58,546 nucleotides of DNA from assembly GCA_012523605.1 (NCBI GenBank), contig JAAYTY010000056.1:1-58546 (forward strand). Direction: 5' to 3'. Below the pieces are notes generated by a model. That model saw nothing but the letters and a program-made list of their open reading frames with translations. It ran no database searches and had not been told where the DNA came from. Source of the stretch: Candidatus Fermentibacterota bacterium (GTDB lineage Bacteria > Fermentibacterota > Fermentibacteria > Fermentibacterales > Fermentibacteraceae). The translations under genes were made by a program, and so were the position numbers. Below, in pieces: positions 7,802 through 16,507 of the stretch; positions within the stretch are counted from its first letter, which is position 1; each line of letters begins with the position of its first letter.

Positions 7802-9976
7802 CTAGCGCACGACAGCCAGCTTGAGCAGGAGGGTCTGGTCGGCAAGCCCGGCCTCTACGATGTAGATTCCGCTGGCGACCGGCTCTCCCCCGGCGTCGAG
7901 GCCGTTCCAGGCCAGATCGTCCCGACCCGGCAGGGCCGACTCATAAACAAGCCCGCCCGTAAGGTCAAACACCCGGAATGTGAAGGGCTCGTCGGGAATG
8001 CCGGCCAGGCCCAGAACCTCTCCCCGGCCGGGGAGGAAGGGATTGGGATAGAGGAAAGCTCTCGAACCGTCTCCTGCGGTTCCCTGTCCCAGGGAGAGCC
8101 GCCAGAGCCCGTTGTCCGACGTTGCTGCATAGACCGCCCCCTCGCCGGGATCGGCCGACAGCCCTGTCACGGAAAGGCTCAGGAGTGGGCTGTTCACGGG
8201 AGTGTATGTCTCGATCGTCCCGTTCCAGGCGATTCGGTAAAGGCCGTCGGAGCTCGCGGCCCATACTCCGCCCAGATGGTCCTCGCACAGGGAGGACACT
8301 GTGCCTGTCACTCCGGTCACCGGCGCAGGCTGGACTCCCGGGCCCTCTATCACCGCCATTCCGGAGGTGGTCCCGATGTAGAGGCGTCCGCTCCGGGTTC
8401 GGAGCAGGGCCCGCACGTCGGCGGAAGGAAGTCCCTCGGATGCGCCATAGACCGCCTGCACTTCCCCGTCACCCGGCCCCAGGAGTGCGAGGCCCGATTC
8501 GGTGCCTGCCCAGGCGGTTCCGGCCCCGGCATCCTCCACGGCCCCGACCCGCCCGGACGGCAGACCGTCTCCGGCTGTCCATCCGCTCCAGGATGCGGAG
8601 ACCTGATCCCCCTCGGTCCATTCCAGCCTGGATACGCCGCTGGGTTCCTCGGGAGTCGCGAAGTAGGGCTCCATCCCGAACCACACCGTCCCGGAGGGAG
8701 AGGCGGATATGGACGTCACCTGGTCGTTGAGGAGGCCGCTGTTCCCCTTCGACCAGGAGAATCCCGAGTCGTCGGCCGTGTCGGGCGTCCCCGCCCAGTC
8801 CAGCCAGCCGAGACCATAGTGGTAGGGGGCCGCGAAGACGCTCCCGCCATCCAGGCATTCCAGCGCGAAGATCTGGTGGTCGTTCGGCAGACGGCCTTCG
8901 AAGGCGGTCCATCCGCCGTCGTGGAGCACGGCGATCCCCCTGTGGTTGGTGCTGACCCAGCAATCGCCGCCCGGGCCCGTGTCAACGGCCCTGAGGTCGT
9001 TGGCTTGCAGACCTTCCGGGCTCGATACTCCCCAGTAGCCGTTCCATCCGCAGGCGATTCCGTAACCGAAGTCCCTGGTCGAGGAGAGGTTCGTGTTGAG
9101 ACCAGCCAGGGCGACGCCTTCGGAGGGCATCACTAGGGCCCGGACCACCATCCCCGGCGGAACGGCCCACGAGGACCACGAGCCGTCCTGCCTGACCTCG
9201 ACACTGCCATTCTCGCCGGCGGCAAGGATTCCGCCGACGGCCGCAAGGCACAGAGGAGATGAGCCGGTATAGCCCGTGAGCCTCGTCCAGGAACCTCCGG
9301 GAGCCAGATAGTCCAGCCCGCTTTCGGTGGCCGCCCACAGGGTGTCACCCGACCTGCACATCCCACGCAGATTTCGGCCGAGCATTTCGGGATAAGTCAC
9401 CCAGGATTCGAGGTCCCCCGGGTACATCCCGCTCCTCAGAAGAGAGACGCCGGAGGCGGTTCCCACGAAAAGCCCGGAATCGCATGACACGAGCGCGGTC
9501 ACGTTGTTGCCGGGAAGCCCTCCTCCCGTGTTCTGCTGGGTCCAGACCTGGAAGTATCCGAAATCGCGTATCGCGAGCCCCTGTCTGGTGCCCGCGAAAA
9601 CGGACGTGTCGGGGAGCACGCAGCCTACCTGCTGGCCGATCGGCAGACCTTCGAGCTGTCCGAAGTGATAATGGTCGCCGTCGGGCTCCCAGGCGTCCAG
9701 CCCGCCCCCCCATGTGCCGATCCATAGGGTTCCGACGGTGTCGAACACCGCGGCCCTGACGTCGGAGTGCGGCAGCTCACCCGGATACGTCCAGACGGAG
9801 TCCCAGACGATCTGGGTGCCGGAGAGTGTTCCGAATGCGACTCCGCCCGAAGTCCCCGCGACGAGCAGGCTCTCCTTCAATGCGATCGCACCCACGCATC
9901 CCAGGTGCGTCCAGTGGGTCCACTGCTCCACCGTCGCAGCCTGAACTACCAGCGCCAGCGCCGCTCCCAGGATCAT
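7802..9976 (-). CDS. Secreted beta-propeller protein with FlgD-like C-terminal domain, copy 2
   Basis: This 724-residue protein has a short signal peptide (MILGAALALVVQAA). A long series of two-component-regulator-propeller-like repeats follows, each built around patterns such as 'GLPSADVRALLRTRSGRLYIGT' and 'LWIGTWGGGLDAW', enough for two seven-bladed propellers. The last ~85 residues (from YPNPFLPGRGE, through VFDLTGG and ASGIYIVEAG, to LAVVR) form a FlgD-Ig/type IX-like tail. No membrane helix or kinase domain follows, so it is not a hybrid two-component sensor. It is a paralogue of 17488-19725 in the same operon. It starts by a four-base overlap with the upstream epimerase and ends with TAG. 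A role in binding or scaffolding the exported glycan is an inference. Confidence 0.82.
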   Translation of the reverse strand: MILGAALALVVQAATVEQWTHWTHLGCVGAIALKESLLVAGTSGGVAFGTLSGTQIVWDSVWTYPGELPHSDVRAAVFDTVGTLWIGTWGGGLDAWEPDGDHYHFGQLEGLPIGQQVGCVLPDTSVFAGTRQGLAIRDFGYFQVWTQQNTGGGLPGNNVTALVSCDSGLFVGTASGVSLLRSGMYPGDLESWVTYPEMLGRNLRGMCRSGDTLWAATESGLDYLAPGGSWTRLTGYTGSSPLCLAAVGGILAAGENGSVEVRQDGSWSSWAVPPGMVVRALVMPSEGVALAGLNTNLSSTRDFGYGIACGWNGYWGVSSPEGLQANDLRAVDTGPGGDCWVSTNHRGIAVLHDGGWTAFEGRLPNDHQIFALECLDGGSVFAAPYHYGLGWLDWAGTPDTADDSGFSWSKGNSGLLNDQVTSISASPSGTVWFGMEPYFATPEEPSGVSRLEWTEGDQVSASWSGWTAGDGLPSGRVGAVEDAGAGTAWAGTESGLALLGPGDGEVQAVYGASEGLPSADVRALLRTRSGRLYIGTTSGMAVIEGPGVQPAPVTGVTGTVSSLCEDHLGGVWAASSDGLYRIAWNGTIETYTPVNSPLLSLSVTGLSADPGEGAVYAATSDNGLWRLSLGQGTAGDGSRAFLYPNPFLPGRGEVLGLAGIPDEPFTFRVFDLTGGLVYESALPGRDDLAWNGLDAGGEPVASGIYIVEAGLADQTLLLKLAVVR

Positions 9977-10917
9977 CTGCTTCTCCTCCACCAGTCGTAG
10001 AGCCTCGAGAGGCCCTCGTGGAAGTCCACTACGGGCCTCCATCCCAGTTCCGCGAGCCTGGACGGATCGCCCACCTGGCTGGCGATGTCCGCCTGACGCA
10101 TGAGCCCCGGATCGGTCTCGATCTCGAGACGGACTCCCGAAATCCCGATGACGGCTTCGAGCACCTCGCCCATGGTCCTGCCACGCCCGCTCGCGACGTT
10201 GTAGACCTCGCCGGAGGCGCCTGCCGCGAGGATGGCCGAGTAGGCGGAGGCGACGTCGCTCACATAGGTGTAATCCCTGACGGCCGACAGGTTCCCCCCC
10301 TTCACCGATCCTGCTCCCGCTGCCGCCGCCTCGATGACCCTCCTGCAGAAGGAGGGAAGGGCGAAGTGCGGCGCCTGTCCCGGGCCGAAGTGGGGGAAGG
10401 GTCTGGCTATCACCGCGTCGAGCCCGGCGGAGCGGTGTGCCTGGAGCACGGCGATCTCGGCCGCGGCCTTGCTTCCGGCGTAGGGGCTCGCGGGGTTCGG
10501 CGGGCAGGATTCACGGATGGCACCCTCCACGGATCCGTACACATCGGCCGAACTCACGAAGAGCAGTCTCGCGGCGCTCGACGCTTCAAGGAGGGAGTCG
10601 ACCAGGCTGACCGTCCCCATGGCGTTCGCATGGTAGTAGTCGAGCGCGGCCCCGTGCGATCTGGCGACGGAGGTCATCGCCGCGAGATGCACGACGAAAG
10701 CGACATCCGCGAGATCGACAGGCGGAGGCGATGGAAGGGTCCAGGCTACCCTCGTGACTCCGTCGGGAACCGTGAAGTCCGTAGTCATGTCCGTGGCGAT
10801 GTCGCCGGGCCCCATCCTCAGCTCCTCCATGAGGAACCTCGCCACGAATCCGGCGGCTCCGGTGACGAGCACAGGGCCGTCGGCCAGTTCGAATCCCGAT
10901 GCCGTGACTCTCGGCAC
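9973..10917 (-). CDS. NAD-dependent epimerase/dehydratase, Rmd-like
   Basis: A 314-residue extended SDR protein that starts at GTG 10917 directly after the murB stop codon. It has a slightly altered Rossmann loop (TGAAGFVARFL, the third position Gly replaced by Ala), the active-site SSADVYGS and YxxxK in SPYAGSKAAAE. VARPFPHFGPGQ-like and VRDYTYVSDVA segments resemble GDP-6-deoxy-4-ketohexose reductases and GDP-mannose dehydratase relatives. A reductase acting on the product of Gmd (encoded at 40588-41589) would give GDP-rhamnose or a related 6-deoxysugar; this pairing is inferred. UDP-sugar 4-epimerase activity is the main alternative. Confidence 0.75.
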   Translation of the reverse strand: MPRVTASGFELADGPVLVTGAAGFVARFLMEELRMGPGDIATDMTTDFTVPDGVTRVAWTLPSPPPVDLADVAFVVHLAAMTSVARSHGAALDYYHANAMGTVSLVDSLLEASSAARLLFVSSADVYGSVEGAIRESCPPNPASPYAGSKAAAEIAVLQAHRSAGLDAVIARPFPHFGPGQAPHFALPSFCRRVIEAAAAGAGSVKGGNLSAVRDYTYVSDVASAYSAILAAGASGEVYNVASGRGRTMGEVLEAVIGISGVRLEIETDPGLMRQADIASQVGDPSRLAELGWRPVVDFHEGLSRLYDWWRRSR

Positions 10918-11856
10918 TCAGCGAGCCCCCTCCCTGGCGCAGAGATCCCTGCCGCCCATGTAGACGATCTCTTCGACGAGGGTCGTGCCCGAGGCCGCCT
11001 CGACCCTTTCCCGGATGATCTCTATGAGGCGAACGATGTCGGCCGAAGCGGCTTCCCCGGTGTTCACGATGAAGTTCGCATGCTTCCGGGAGACCATGGC
11101 TCCGCCGCAGGACAGCCCCTTCAGACCGGCCTCCTCGATGAGGCGTCCCGGCGGCTTGTCATCCGGAGGCCGTTTGAAGACGCTTCCCGCGTTGGGCATG
11201 TCCAGGGGCAGAGTCTCCCTGCGCCTGCGGAGGTGATCGGCAGCCTCCGCCCTCAGAAGGGCCGGATCGGCGGCCGGAAGCGAGAGCCTCACTCCGGACA
11301 CCACCCAGCCCCCCGCCTGGAAGGAGCTCGATCTGTAGCCGAAGCGGCATTCGCAGGCGGGGAATATCCTGACCGTCCCGCCGGGGCCAACGGCCTCCAC
11401 GGATTCCACCAGTCCGGACAGCGAAGACCCGTAGGCTCCCGCGTTCATGCATGCGGCGCCGCCGACGGTTCCGGGAATGCCGGCGGCGAAGGCAAGCCCT
11501 CCGGCGCCCTTCATGCAGGCCGCACCTGCAAGAGGCGGCAGAGGGGCGGCGGCTCCGGCGTCCACCGCGAAGCCGGAATCGGATCTTTGCCAGGCCACTC
11601 CCGCCAGGACGCCCGAGAGGATTATGACGACTCCGTCGTAGCCGGAATCCGGAGCCAGCACGTTCGAGCCTCTCCCGAGAACGAACCAGGGCACGCCTTC
11701 GTCCCCCAGCACGCCCAGCGCGTCTGCGAGCTCCCCCCTGGAGCCCGGGCGGAGGGCGACGGCGGGACCGCCCACCCTCCAGGTCGTGCAGTCGCAGAGC
11801 GCCAGGTCGGAGGCCATGCCGGGGAAGCGCTCGAAGGCGAGGCGCCTTGCGCTCAT
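10918..11856 (-). CDS. murB: UDP-N-acetylenolpyruvoylglucosamine reductase
   Basis: This 312-residue FAD enzyme matches MurB: TTWRVGGPA at the start, FVLGRGSNVL (FAD-binding loop), AGIPGTVGGAACMNAGAYG, the CRFGYRSSSF motif and NAGSVFKRP with the catalytic serine. AGRLIEEAGLKG-like and VSRKHANFIVN sequence also fits, and the length agrees with type II MurB. It makes UDP-N-acetylmuramic acid for peptidoglycan. Its position in the middle of a polysaccharide operon, overlapping the GT2 gene by four bases and abutting the epimerase, is odd. It may be the only murB of the genome or a dedicated copy supplying UDP-MurNAc. The long upstream extension of this frame is antisense to the GT2 gene and is not coding. 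Confidence 0.92.
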   Translation of the reverse strand: MSARRLAFERFPGMASDLALCDCTTWRVGGPAVALRPGSRGELADALGVLGDEGVPWFVLGRGSNVLAPDSGYDGVVIILSGVLAGVAWQRSDSGFAVDAGAAAPLPPLAGAACMKGAGGLAFAAGIPGTVGGAACMNAGAYGSSLSGLVESVEAVGPGGTVRIFPACECRFGYRSSSFQAGGWVVSGVRLSLPAADPALLRAEAADHLRRRRETLPLDMPNAGSVFKRPPDDKPPGRLIEEAGLKGLSCGGAMVSRKHANFIVNTGEAASADIVRLIEIIRERVEAASGTTLVEEIVYMGGRDLCAREGAR

Positions 11857-12782
11857 ACTCCCCTCCCCGAGAGACCCCTCAGCACAGCACCCACGGACAG
11901 ATACGTGAACAGGAATCTTGGCCTGCCGGCCTTCTCCATCCAGGCGAGCACGAACCGGTACAGGGGGCGAAGGAGGGCGAGGCGCACGGCGAGCCTTACG
12001 GGCGCCATCGCAACGGGCTCGGCAAGGACAGGCTCCATCCATCGGCTGCCCAGAAGCCCTCCGGCTTCGGGGTGCGCCTCGAGGAACTTCCTGAGTCCTC
12101 CCGCTCCGTACTCCGCCATCTTCTCCGAATGCCTCCTCACGGTAACCTCGTCGAGATGATATGCCCGCACCGCCGGATCTCTGTAGAACGAGGCGCCCAT
12201 GCGGAAGAGCCGGTAGCCGAGTTCGGTGTCCTCGCCCCCGTAGGTCACGATGGAGGGATCCATCCCTCCGGACTCCACGAGCAGTTTCGTCCTGATGCTC
12301 ACGTTGCCCGTGACGAGGTGCCTCCACGGCATGGGCCCCGCGGGGGCCAGGTTGCCGGCCCTGGTGTCGAACCATTTCTGCCACGGGGTCGCCCTGGGCG
12401 ACCAGGCGTTGATCCTCGCGCCCCGGAAGACATCCGCCCTGCCCGCCCTGTGAGCGTCAGCGTGAGCCTTCAGGACATCGGGCGCGAATTTCAGGTCGGC
12501 GTCGGCGAGCAGTGAGACGGGGCCCTCCGAAGCCTCCAGCGCGGCGTTCCTGGCCGCCGGCCTGTTTCCCTCGCCCTCCAGCCTGACCACTCTGACCCGG
12601 CCTGCGCCGCAGGTCTCCAGGTCGAACCTGCCGGACACGGGAGGATCGCTTCCGTCGTCCGCGAGAACCAGCTCCCATTCGAAGTCCAGTCCCGCCTGAC
12701 CGGCGAGGGATCCAAGGAAAAGCGACATCCCGGCTCCGGGATTCCTCACCGGCACCTGGACGGACAGCAGTGGACGCAACAT
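11853..12782 (-). CDS. Family 2 glycosyltransferase (GT-A)
   Basis: The 309-residue protein starts with LLSVQVPVRNPG, followed by the nucleotide-binding ELVLADDGSDPP. Further on come the acceptor-side LLADADLKFAPDV (DxD-like Asp-Ala-Asp) and YGGEDTELGYRLFRMG, the ED motif holding the likely catalytic base. These place it with GT2 enzymes that add a sugar to a lipid-linked intermediate at the cytoplasmic face. A C-terminal hydrophobic stretch could give peripheral membrane attachment. It is coupled to the flippase upstream by TGATG (one-base overlap) and to murB downstream by a four-base overlap. Donor and acceptor cannot be told. Confidence 0.88.
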   Translation of the reverse strand: MLRPLLSVQVPVRNPGAGMSLFLGSLAGQAGLDFEWELVLADDGSDPPVSGRFDLETCGAGRVRVVRLEGEGNRPAARNAALEASEGPVSLLADADLKFAPDVLKAHADAHRAGRADVFRGARINAWSPRATPWQKWFDTRAGNLAPAGPMPWRHLVTGNVSIRTKLLVESGGMDPSIVTYGGEDTELGYRLFRMGASFYRDPAVRAYHLDEVTVRRHSEKMAEYGAGGLRKFLEAHPEAGGLLGSRWMEPVLAEPVAMAPVRLAVRLALLRPLYRFVLAWMEKAGRPRFLFTYLSVGAVLRGLSGRGV

Positions 12783-14140
12783 CAGCCCGCCCTCCTCAGA
12801 GCGGAGACAAGCGAGAGCGCCGCCGCCGTCCCCGCGGCGGCGATTCCCGCGCGGAAGCCAAGAGGAAGCTGCGACACAGGGCCGAGCAGGGCGGCGAGGA
12901 GCATGAGCACGGAGATGACCGGGAAGCTGACGGGAAACGCCCGGCGGCCCGTCCAGAAGAGGCTCCCCGCCATGAATACATTGGTGCCGAGCGTGGCGAG
13001 AGCCGCACCCTGAGCCCCGTACAGTGGAATCAGCCTGGCGTTGAACAGGATGTTCGCCCCGGCGCCGAGGATGGTGACGAGGGCGATCCAGTCGGTCCTT
13101 CCGCTCAGCAGGGGGCCTGTCTGCGCTACGACGAAAAGGGCGTACAGGGCGTTCGCTCCGGCCAGAAGTGGGATGACGCGGCCCGCGGGCGCGAAGGCCT
13201 CCCCTCCGAGAGCGGATGCCAGCTCGGGGGCGGCGAGGGAGAGGATGGCGGCGGCGAGCAGGGCCAGCACCACGAACTGAAGGGCGCTCCTTCCCATCCT
13301 CCCGGGATCATTCCTCGATTCGCGGTCGCGGAAGATGTGGCGGAGCCATGCCATGCCGAATCCCTGGGTCAGCGGCGCGAGTATCATGCATGCGCTGGTA
13401 GCCCACTCGTAGTAGCCGCTCTGACCCAGGTCGCCTCCGATGGACCTGAGCATGGTCATGTCCGCGGACTGCAGGACCAGCAGGGCCAGCCCCGAGGGAA
13501 CGAAGGGCAGGCTGAAGCGAAGGAGCCCGGATGGCGGTTTTCCTTCCCGCTTCGCCAGGGGGACGGCCATCACGAGCAGAGCGAGCGATGCCACAAGGGC
13601 CGGCGCCCACCTGGATGCGAGGAACGGCGTCACACCCGGGCCGCCTCTCCCGAGCAGGATCACGAGAAGGACGACGGAAGCGGCCGTCCGGACGGACTGG
13701 ACCGCGAGGTAGGATCCGGCCCTCCCTTCCGCCCTCAGGGGCGACGCGAGAACCTGAACCATGGCGGCCCCTGCTCCCAGCAGGAAGCCGTGCAGGAGCA
13801 GCGAGGGCGTTTCCAGCCTCAGGAGATTGCACACCGCATCCCTGAAGAGGAGGAGCAGCCCGCCCAGAACGGCGGCCGCCGCGAAGGGCAGGATCACAGC
13901 AAGCCGGAGCAGATGCCTCCTGCTGGTCGCCCCGTCCTGCCAATAGCGCATCATCCCGGTTGGGAAACCCAGCACGGCTATGCCCGCAACGACGTCCGCC
14001 AGGGTTCTCAGAGAGCCCACTGCTCCGGCCTCCTCTGCGGAGAGACTCGCGGACATGAACGGCAGGAAGGCCAGCATCGCGAGCCCCCCGACCGTAGTCG
14101 CGGCGGCGTACAGGACAGTCTCACGCTTCAGGGCCGTCAT
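12782..14140 (-). CDS. Polysaccharide flippase, second Wzx/MATE-like protein
   Basis: A 452-residue protein with 12-14 hydrophobic helices, starting at ATG 14140 (MTALKRETVLYAA). The open extension to 14221 overlaps the neighbouring gene and lacks membrane character. Features are an N-terminal 'FLPFMSASLSAEEAG' loop and a C-terminal 'NARLIPLYGAQGAALATLGTN' loop of the kind seen in Wzx proteins of the MOP flippase superfamily. It is only distantly similar to the other flippase at 1381-2667, so the two are probably not a recent duplication. It is translationally coupled on both sides by one-base stop/start overlaps. Confidence 0.85.
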   Translation of the reverse strand: MTALKRETVLYAAATTVGGLAMLAFLPFMSASLSAEEAGAVGSLRTLADVVAGIAVLGFPTGMMRYWQDGATSRRHLLRLAVILPFAAAAVLGGLLLLFRDAVCNLLRLETPSLLLHGFLLGAGAAMVQVLASPLRAEGRAGSYLAVQSVRTAASVVLLVILLGRGGPGVTPFLASRWAPALVASLALLVMAVPLAKREGKPPSGLLRFSLPFVPSGLALLVLQSADMTMLRSIGGDLGQSGYYEWATSACMILAPLTQGFGMAWLRHIFRDRESRNDPGRMGRSALQFVVLALLAAAILSLAAPELASALGGEAFAPAGRVIPLLAGANALYALFVVAQTGPLLSGRTDWIALVTILGAGANILFNARLIPLYGAQGAALATLGTNVFMAGSLFWTGRRAFPVSFPVISVLMLLAALLGPVSQLPLGFRAGIAAAGTAAALSLVSALRRAG

Positions 14141-15213
14141 CACCTCTCCCAGCCCAGTTCGCGGTAGAGTTCGTGGTACTGCCCGGCGACGGTGAGCCAG
14201 TGGTGCCTCCTCCGTATCCACCGGGGACCAGCGGAAGCGTGTTTTTCGCGCAGATCGCCGTCGAGAACGAGCTCACGAAGGACCCCGCGCAGTGTTTCAG
14301 GGGTGGCGAGCACGAACGGATGATCCGGGATGAAGGCGCGATAGGCTTCTGACAGGTTGGTGACAGTGGCAATTCCCATGGAAAGCGATTCCAGGGAGTT
14401 CACCCCGTAGCCCATGTCTCCGTCGGCTATCTGGTCTATGGCGATGGCGCACGAGGCCTTGACGCGCAGGGCCTCGGCATGCGGCATGTTCTCGATCAGC
14501 ACGAGCTCGACCGAAATCTCCCGCGAGAGGTCCTCCACGACTGAGACTATCCTGTCGGTCCCCTTCACGGATCTTATCCTGGGGGCATGGCAGACCCTCA
14601 CGGGACCGGGAAGGGGCGAGGCGGAGGGCACGGATTCGGGATCGAAGGGGAGGAACATGTATCTGATTTCCGGGAATCTCGAGTACAGGTCGAACTCGCA
14701 GGTGGTGTGGATCTCGGTAGCCTCCCACACGGGTCTGATCGCGCCCCTCATCCTCAGATCCAGCCCGTGGTAGTTCGACAGGATGTGCTTCCCGGCGGCC
14801 CTCAGCCTCTTCACGTCCCTTCCGTCCCTGAAGAAGCTCATTCCGCCCTCGAGGTGGTAGATGTCGAAATCCATGAGAGAGTAGCGTCTCGAGGCCACCA
14901 TCAGCCTGGGAAGCCATACCAGCTCCCTGAACGAGAGGAGAATCCGCTCCAGCAGTCCCGGAGTCCACCAGATGCGTTCCTTCGAACCCGTGAACGGCAC
15001 TCTCAGACTCGCGACCCTGAGCGCCCTCTTCACTTTCCACAGCCACTCCGCAGGACCCACGAAAGGGAGGTCGAGGCAGATGTCCTCCTCGTACCGGCTC
15101 TTCGCCCTGTAGAATGTCACGAGCCTGCTCTCGTGCCCCAGCGCCCGGTGCCCCTTCGCGAACAGGGTCAGTACGCCGGTGTAGTTCTGGGGGGACACGT
15201 GGAGAATCCTCAC
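14140..15213 (-). CDS. GT-B fold glycosyltransferase (GT4-like)
   Basis: The 357-residue protein begins at the GTG at 15213, whose GTGA overlaps the upstream gene's stop; MRILHVSPQNYTGV is a normal family start. It shows the N-terminal 'LTLFAKGHRALGHESRLV' acceptor-side helix. The C-terminal donor-side pattern reads DGDMGYGVNSLESLSMGIATVTN, corresponding to the E-x7-E region of GT4 enzymes. It keeps HLEGG and SNYHGLDLRMRG segments in the middle. It is predicted cytoplasmic, adding a sugar to the lipid-linked repeat unit. The donor is unknown. The remaining open frame up to 16431 is antisense-like and was excluded. Confidence 0.82.
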   Translation of the reverse strand: MRILHVSPQNYTGVLTLFAKGHRALGHESRLVTFYRAKSRYEEDICLDLPFVGPAEWLWKVKRALRVASLRVPFTGSKERIWWTPGLLERILLSFRELVWLPRLMVASRRYSLMDFDIYHLEGGMSFFRDGRDVKRLRAAGKHILSNYHGLDLRMRGAIRPVWEATEIHTTCEFDLYSRFPEIRYMFLPFDPESVPSASPLPGPVRVCHAPRIRSVKGTDRIVSVVEDLSREISVELVLIENMPHAEALRVKASCAIAIDQIADGDMGYGVNSLESLSMGIATVTNLSEAYRAFIPDHPFVLATPETLRGVLRELVLDGDLREKHASAGPRWIRRRHHWLTVAGQYHELYRELGWER

Positions 15214-16460
15214 GACAGGATCCTCCGGGAACGCGACAGGGCTGCGGCGGCGAAGACGGCCGCAGCGGCAGCCTGCACGGCTCCGGCAGCCGCTCCGGCG
15301 GCGGGGGATACCTCCGCGGCGGTGAACGGGAAGAGGTCGGGAGCGCCGCGTCCGATCCTCGCAAGAGAAACCGCCAGCGGCGAGCGCGACGGCTTCCAGA
15401 TCACCGCCTGCCGGGAGGGATCGTCGAAGGCGTCGGCTCCGAGGCTCTGCTCGACCGCGGCGGGGTCGCTCCACACGGCGGCGGAGCTGCATGCGACGGC
15501 CCAAGCGCCGGCCGCGAGCAGCAGAGGCCCTGCCCGCCCCGGAGCGGCCAGCGGCGCAAGCAGGGGGGGAAGGGCCGTGAACAGGAATCTCGGGCCCCAG
15601 CCGGTTCCGCCCGTCCAGTCGCGGATCTGCGAATGCAGGACGAGTGAGATGACGAAAGGCGCGACCAGCCGCCAGTCCCTGGCTCTCCCGAGTGCGATGA
15701 AAGCCGCGGGGGCATACCAGAGCAGGCCCTTGCCGGGGCTGAACAGCAGTCCTGCCAGCCCTGCCAGACCAGGCGAGAAAGCCATGGCGGGATCCATGGA
15801 GTGACCGTCCTCGAGGGGCGAGCCGAATCGGAAGAGGTTGTATGCACCGAGGAGGGCCAGTGCCGCCGCAATGCCGGGGGCTAGGCCGGCCAGGCTGCGC
15901 CTTCCCCTGACCAGGGAAGGCAGGAACACCACGCTGTCCAGCCGCACCAGCATCGCCGCTCCCAGAGCCGCGCCGGCGTTTGAATGCCTTCCGTCCATGG
16001 ACTCGTTCATCGCCGCAACACAGAAGAAAGCCGCGGCGGTGACGTCGAACGGCATTCTGCCGTACACCAGGGCCATTCCGCAGAGGGCGAGCAGTATCAT
16101 CCTGGCAGCGCCGGGGGGAGAGCCGTTGCATCTCCCGCACAGCCCCGACCATGCCGCCACGAGCGCGGCGCTGGTCAGTGCGCAGATGGCCGCGGCGACC
16201 GGTTTTGCCGCCAGGTCCGTGAGGAGTCCCGCCGCCGCGGCCGGAAGGAGGATGAGCGAGTATCCCGGTGCGTGGGGCACGTAGCCGTTCCCGCCGAGAC
16301 CTTCCACTACCCATCCGTTCGCCGCGGTGAAGAGGGGGCGCTGTCCCAGGATCGAACCCGCGACCTCCAGCTGGGCCGCCACATCGGTGGAGTAGAGGCG
16401 GCCGCCGAAGACGACTGCAAGAAGAGCGCACCAGAACAGAGTCGCCCGGCCTCCCGGCAT
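15210..16460 (-). CDS. GT-C type multi-pass membrane glycosyltransferase
   Basis: This 416-residue membrane protein has about ten hydrophobic helices. The first external loop reads RLYSTDVAAQLEVAGSIL, with an Asp where GT-C enzymes (ArnT/PMT/GT39 and GT87 relatives) have their catalytic acidic residue. It is followed by GYVPHAPGYSLILLP, resembling their 'Y-PPGYPLLL' motif. Such enzymes use polyprenyl-phosphate sugars on the outer face of the membrane. The polyprenol-phosphate mannose synthase that opens this operon would supply the donor, which supports the call. The C-terminus is strikingly Ala-rich. Its start is 47 bases after the stop of the FemAB-like gene; no ribosome site decides between ATG 16460 and another start. 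Confidence 0.72.
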   Translation of the reverse strand: MPGGRATLFWCALLAVVFGGRLYSTDVAAQLEVAGSILGQRPLFTAANGWVVEGLGGNGYVPHAPGYSLILLPAAAAGLLTDLAAKPVAAAICALTSAALVAAWSGLCGRCNGSPPGAARMILLALCGMALVYGRMPFDVTAAAFFCVAAMNESMDGRHSNAGAALGAAMLVRLDSVVFLPSLVRGRRSLAGLAPGIAAALALLGAYNLFRFGSPLEDGHSMDPAMAFSPGLAGLAGLLFSPGKGLLWYAPAAFIALGRARDWRLVAPFVISLVLHSQIRDWTGGTGWGPRFLFTALPPLLAPLAAPGRAGPLLLAAGAWAVACSSAAVWSDPAAVEQSLGADAFDDPSRQAVIWKPSRSPLAVSLARIGRGAPDLFPFTAAEVSPAAGAAAGAVQAAAAAVFAAAALSRSRRILS

Positions 16461-16507
16461 CCGGTCCGTCGGCGGGAGGGCCGGCTTCGAGCCCGTGCCG
16501 GTCCGGT

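Noticed and set aside
16345..16368. tRNA T-arm-like sequence (GGTTCGATCCTGGG on the minus strand)
   Set aside because: It has no matching acceptor or anticodon arms and lies inside the conserved first loop of the GT-C membrane protein gene.
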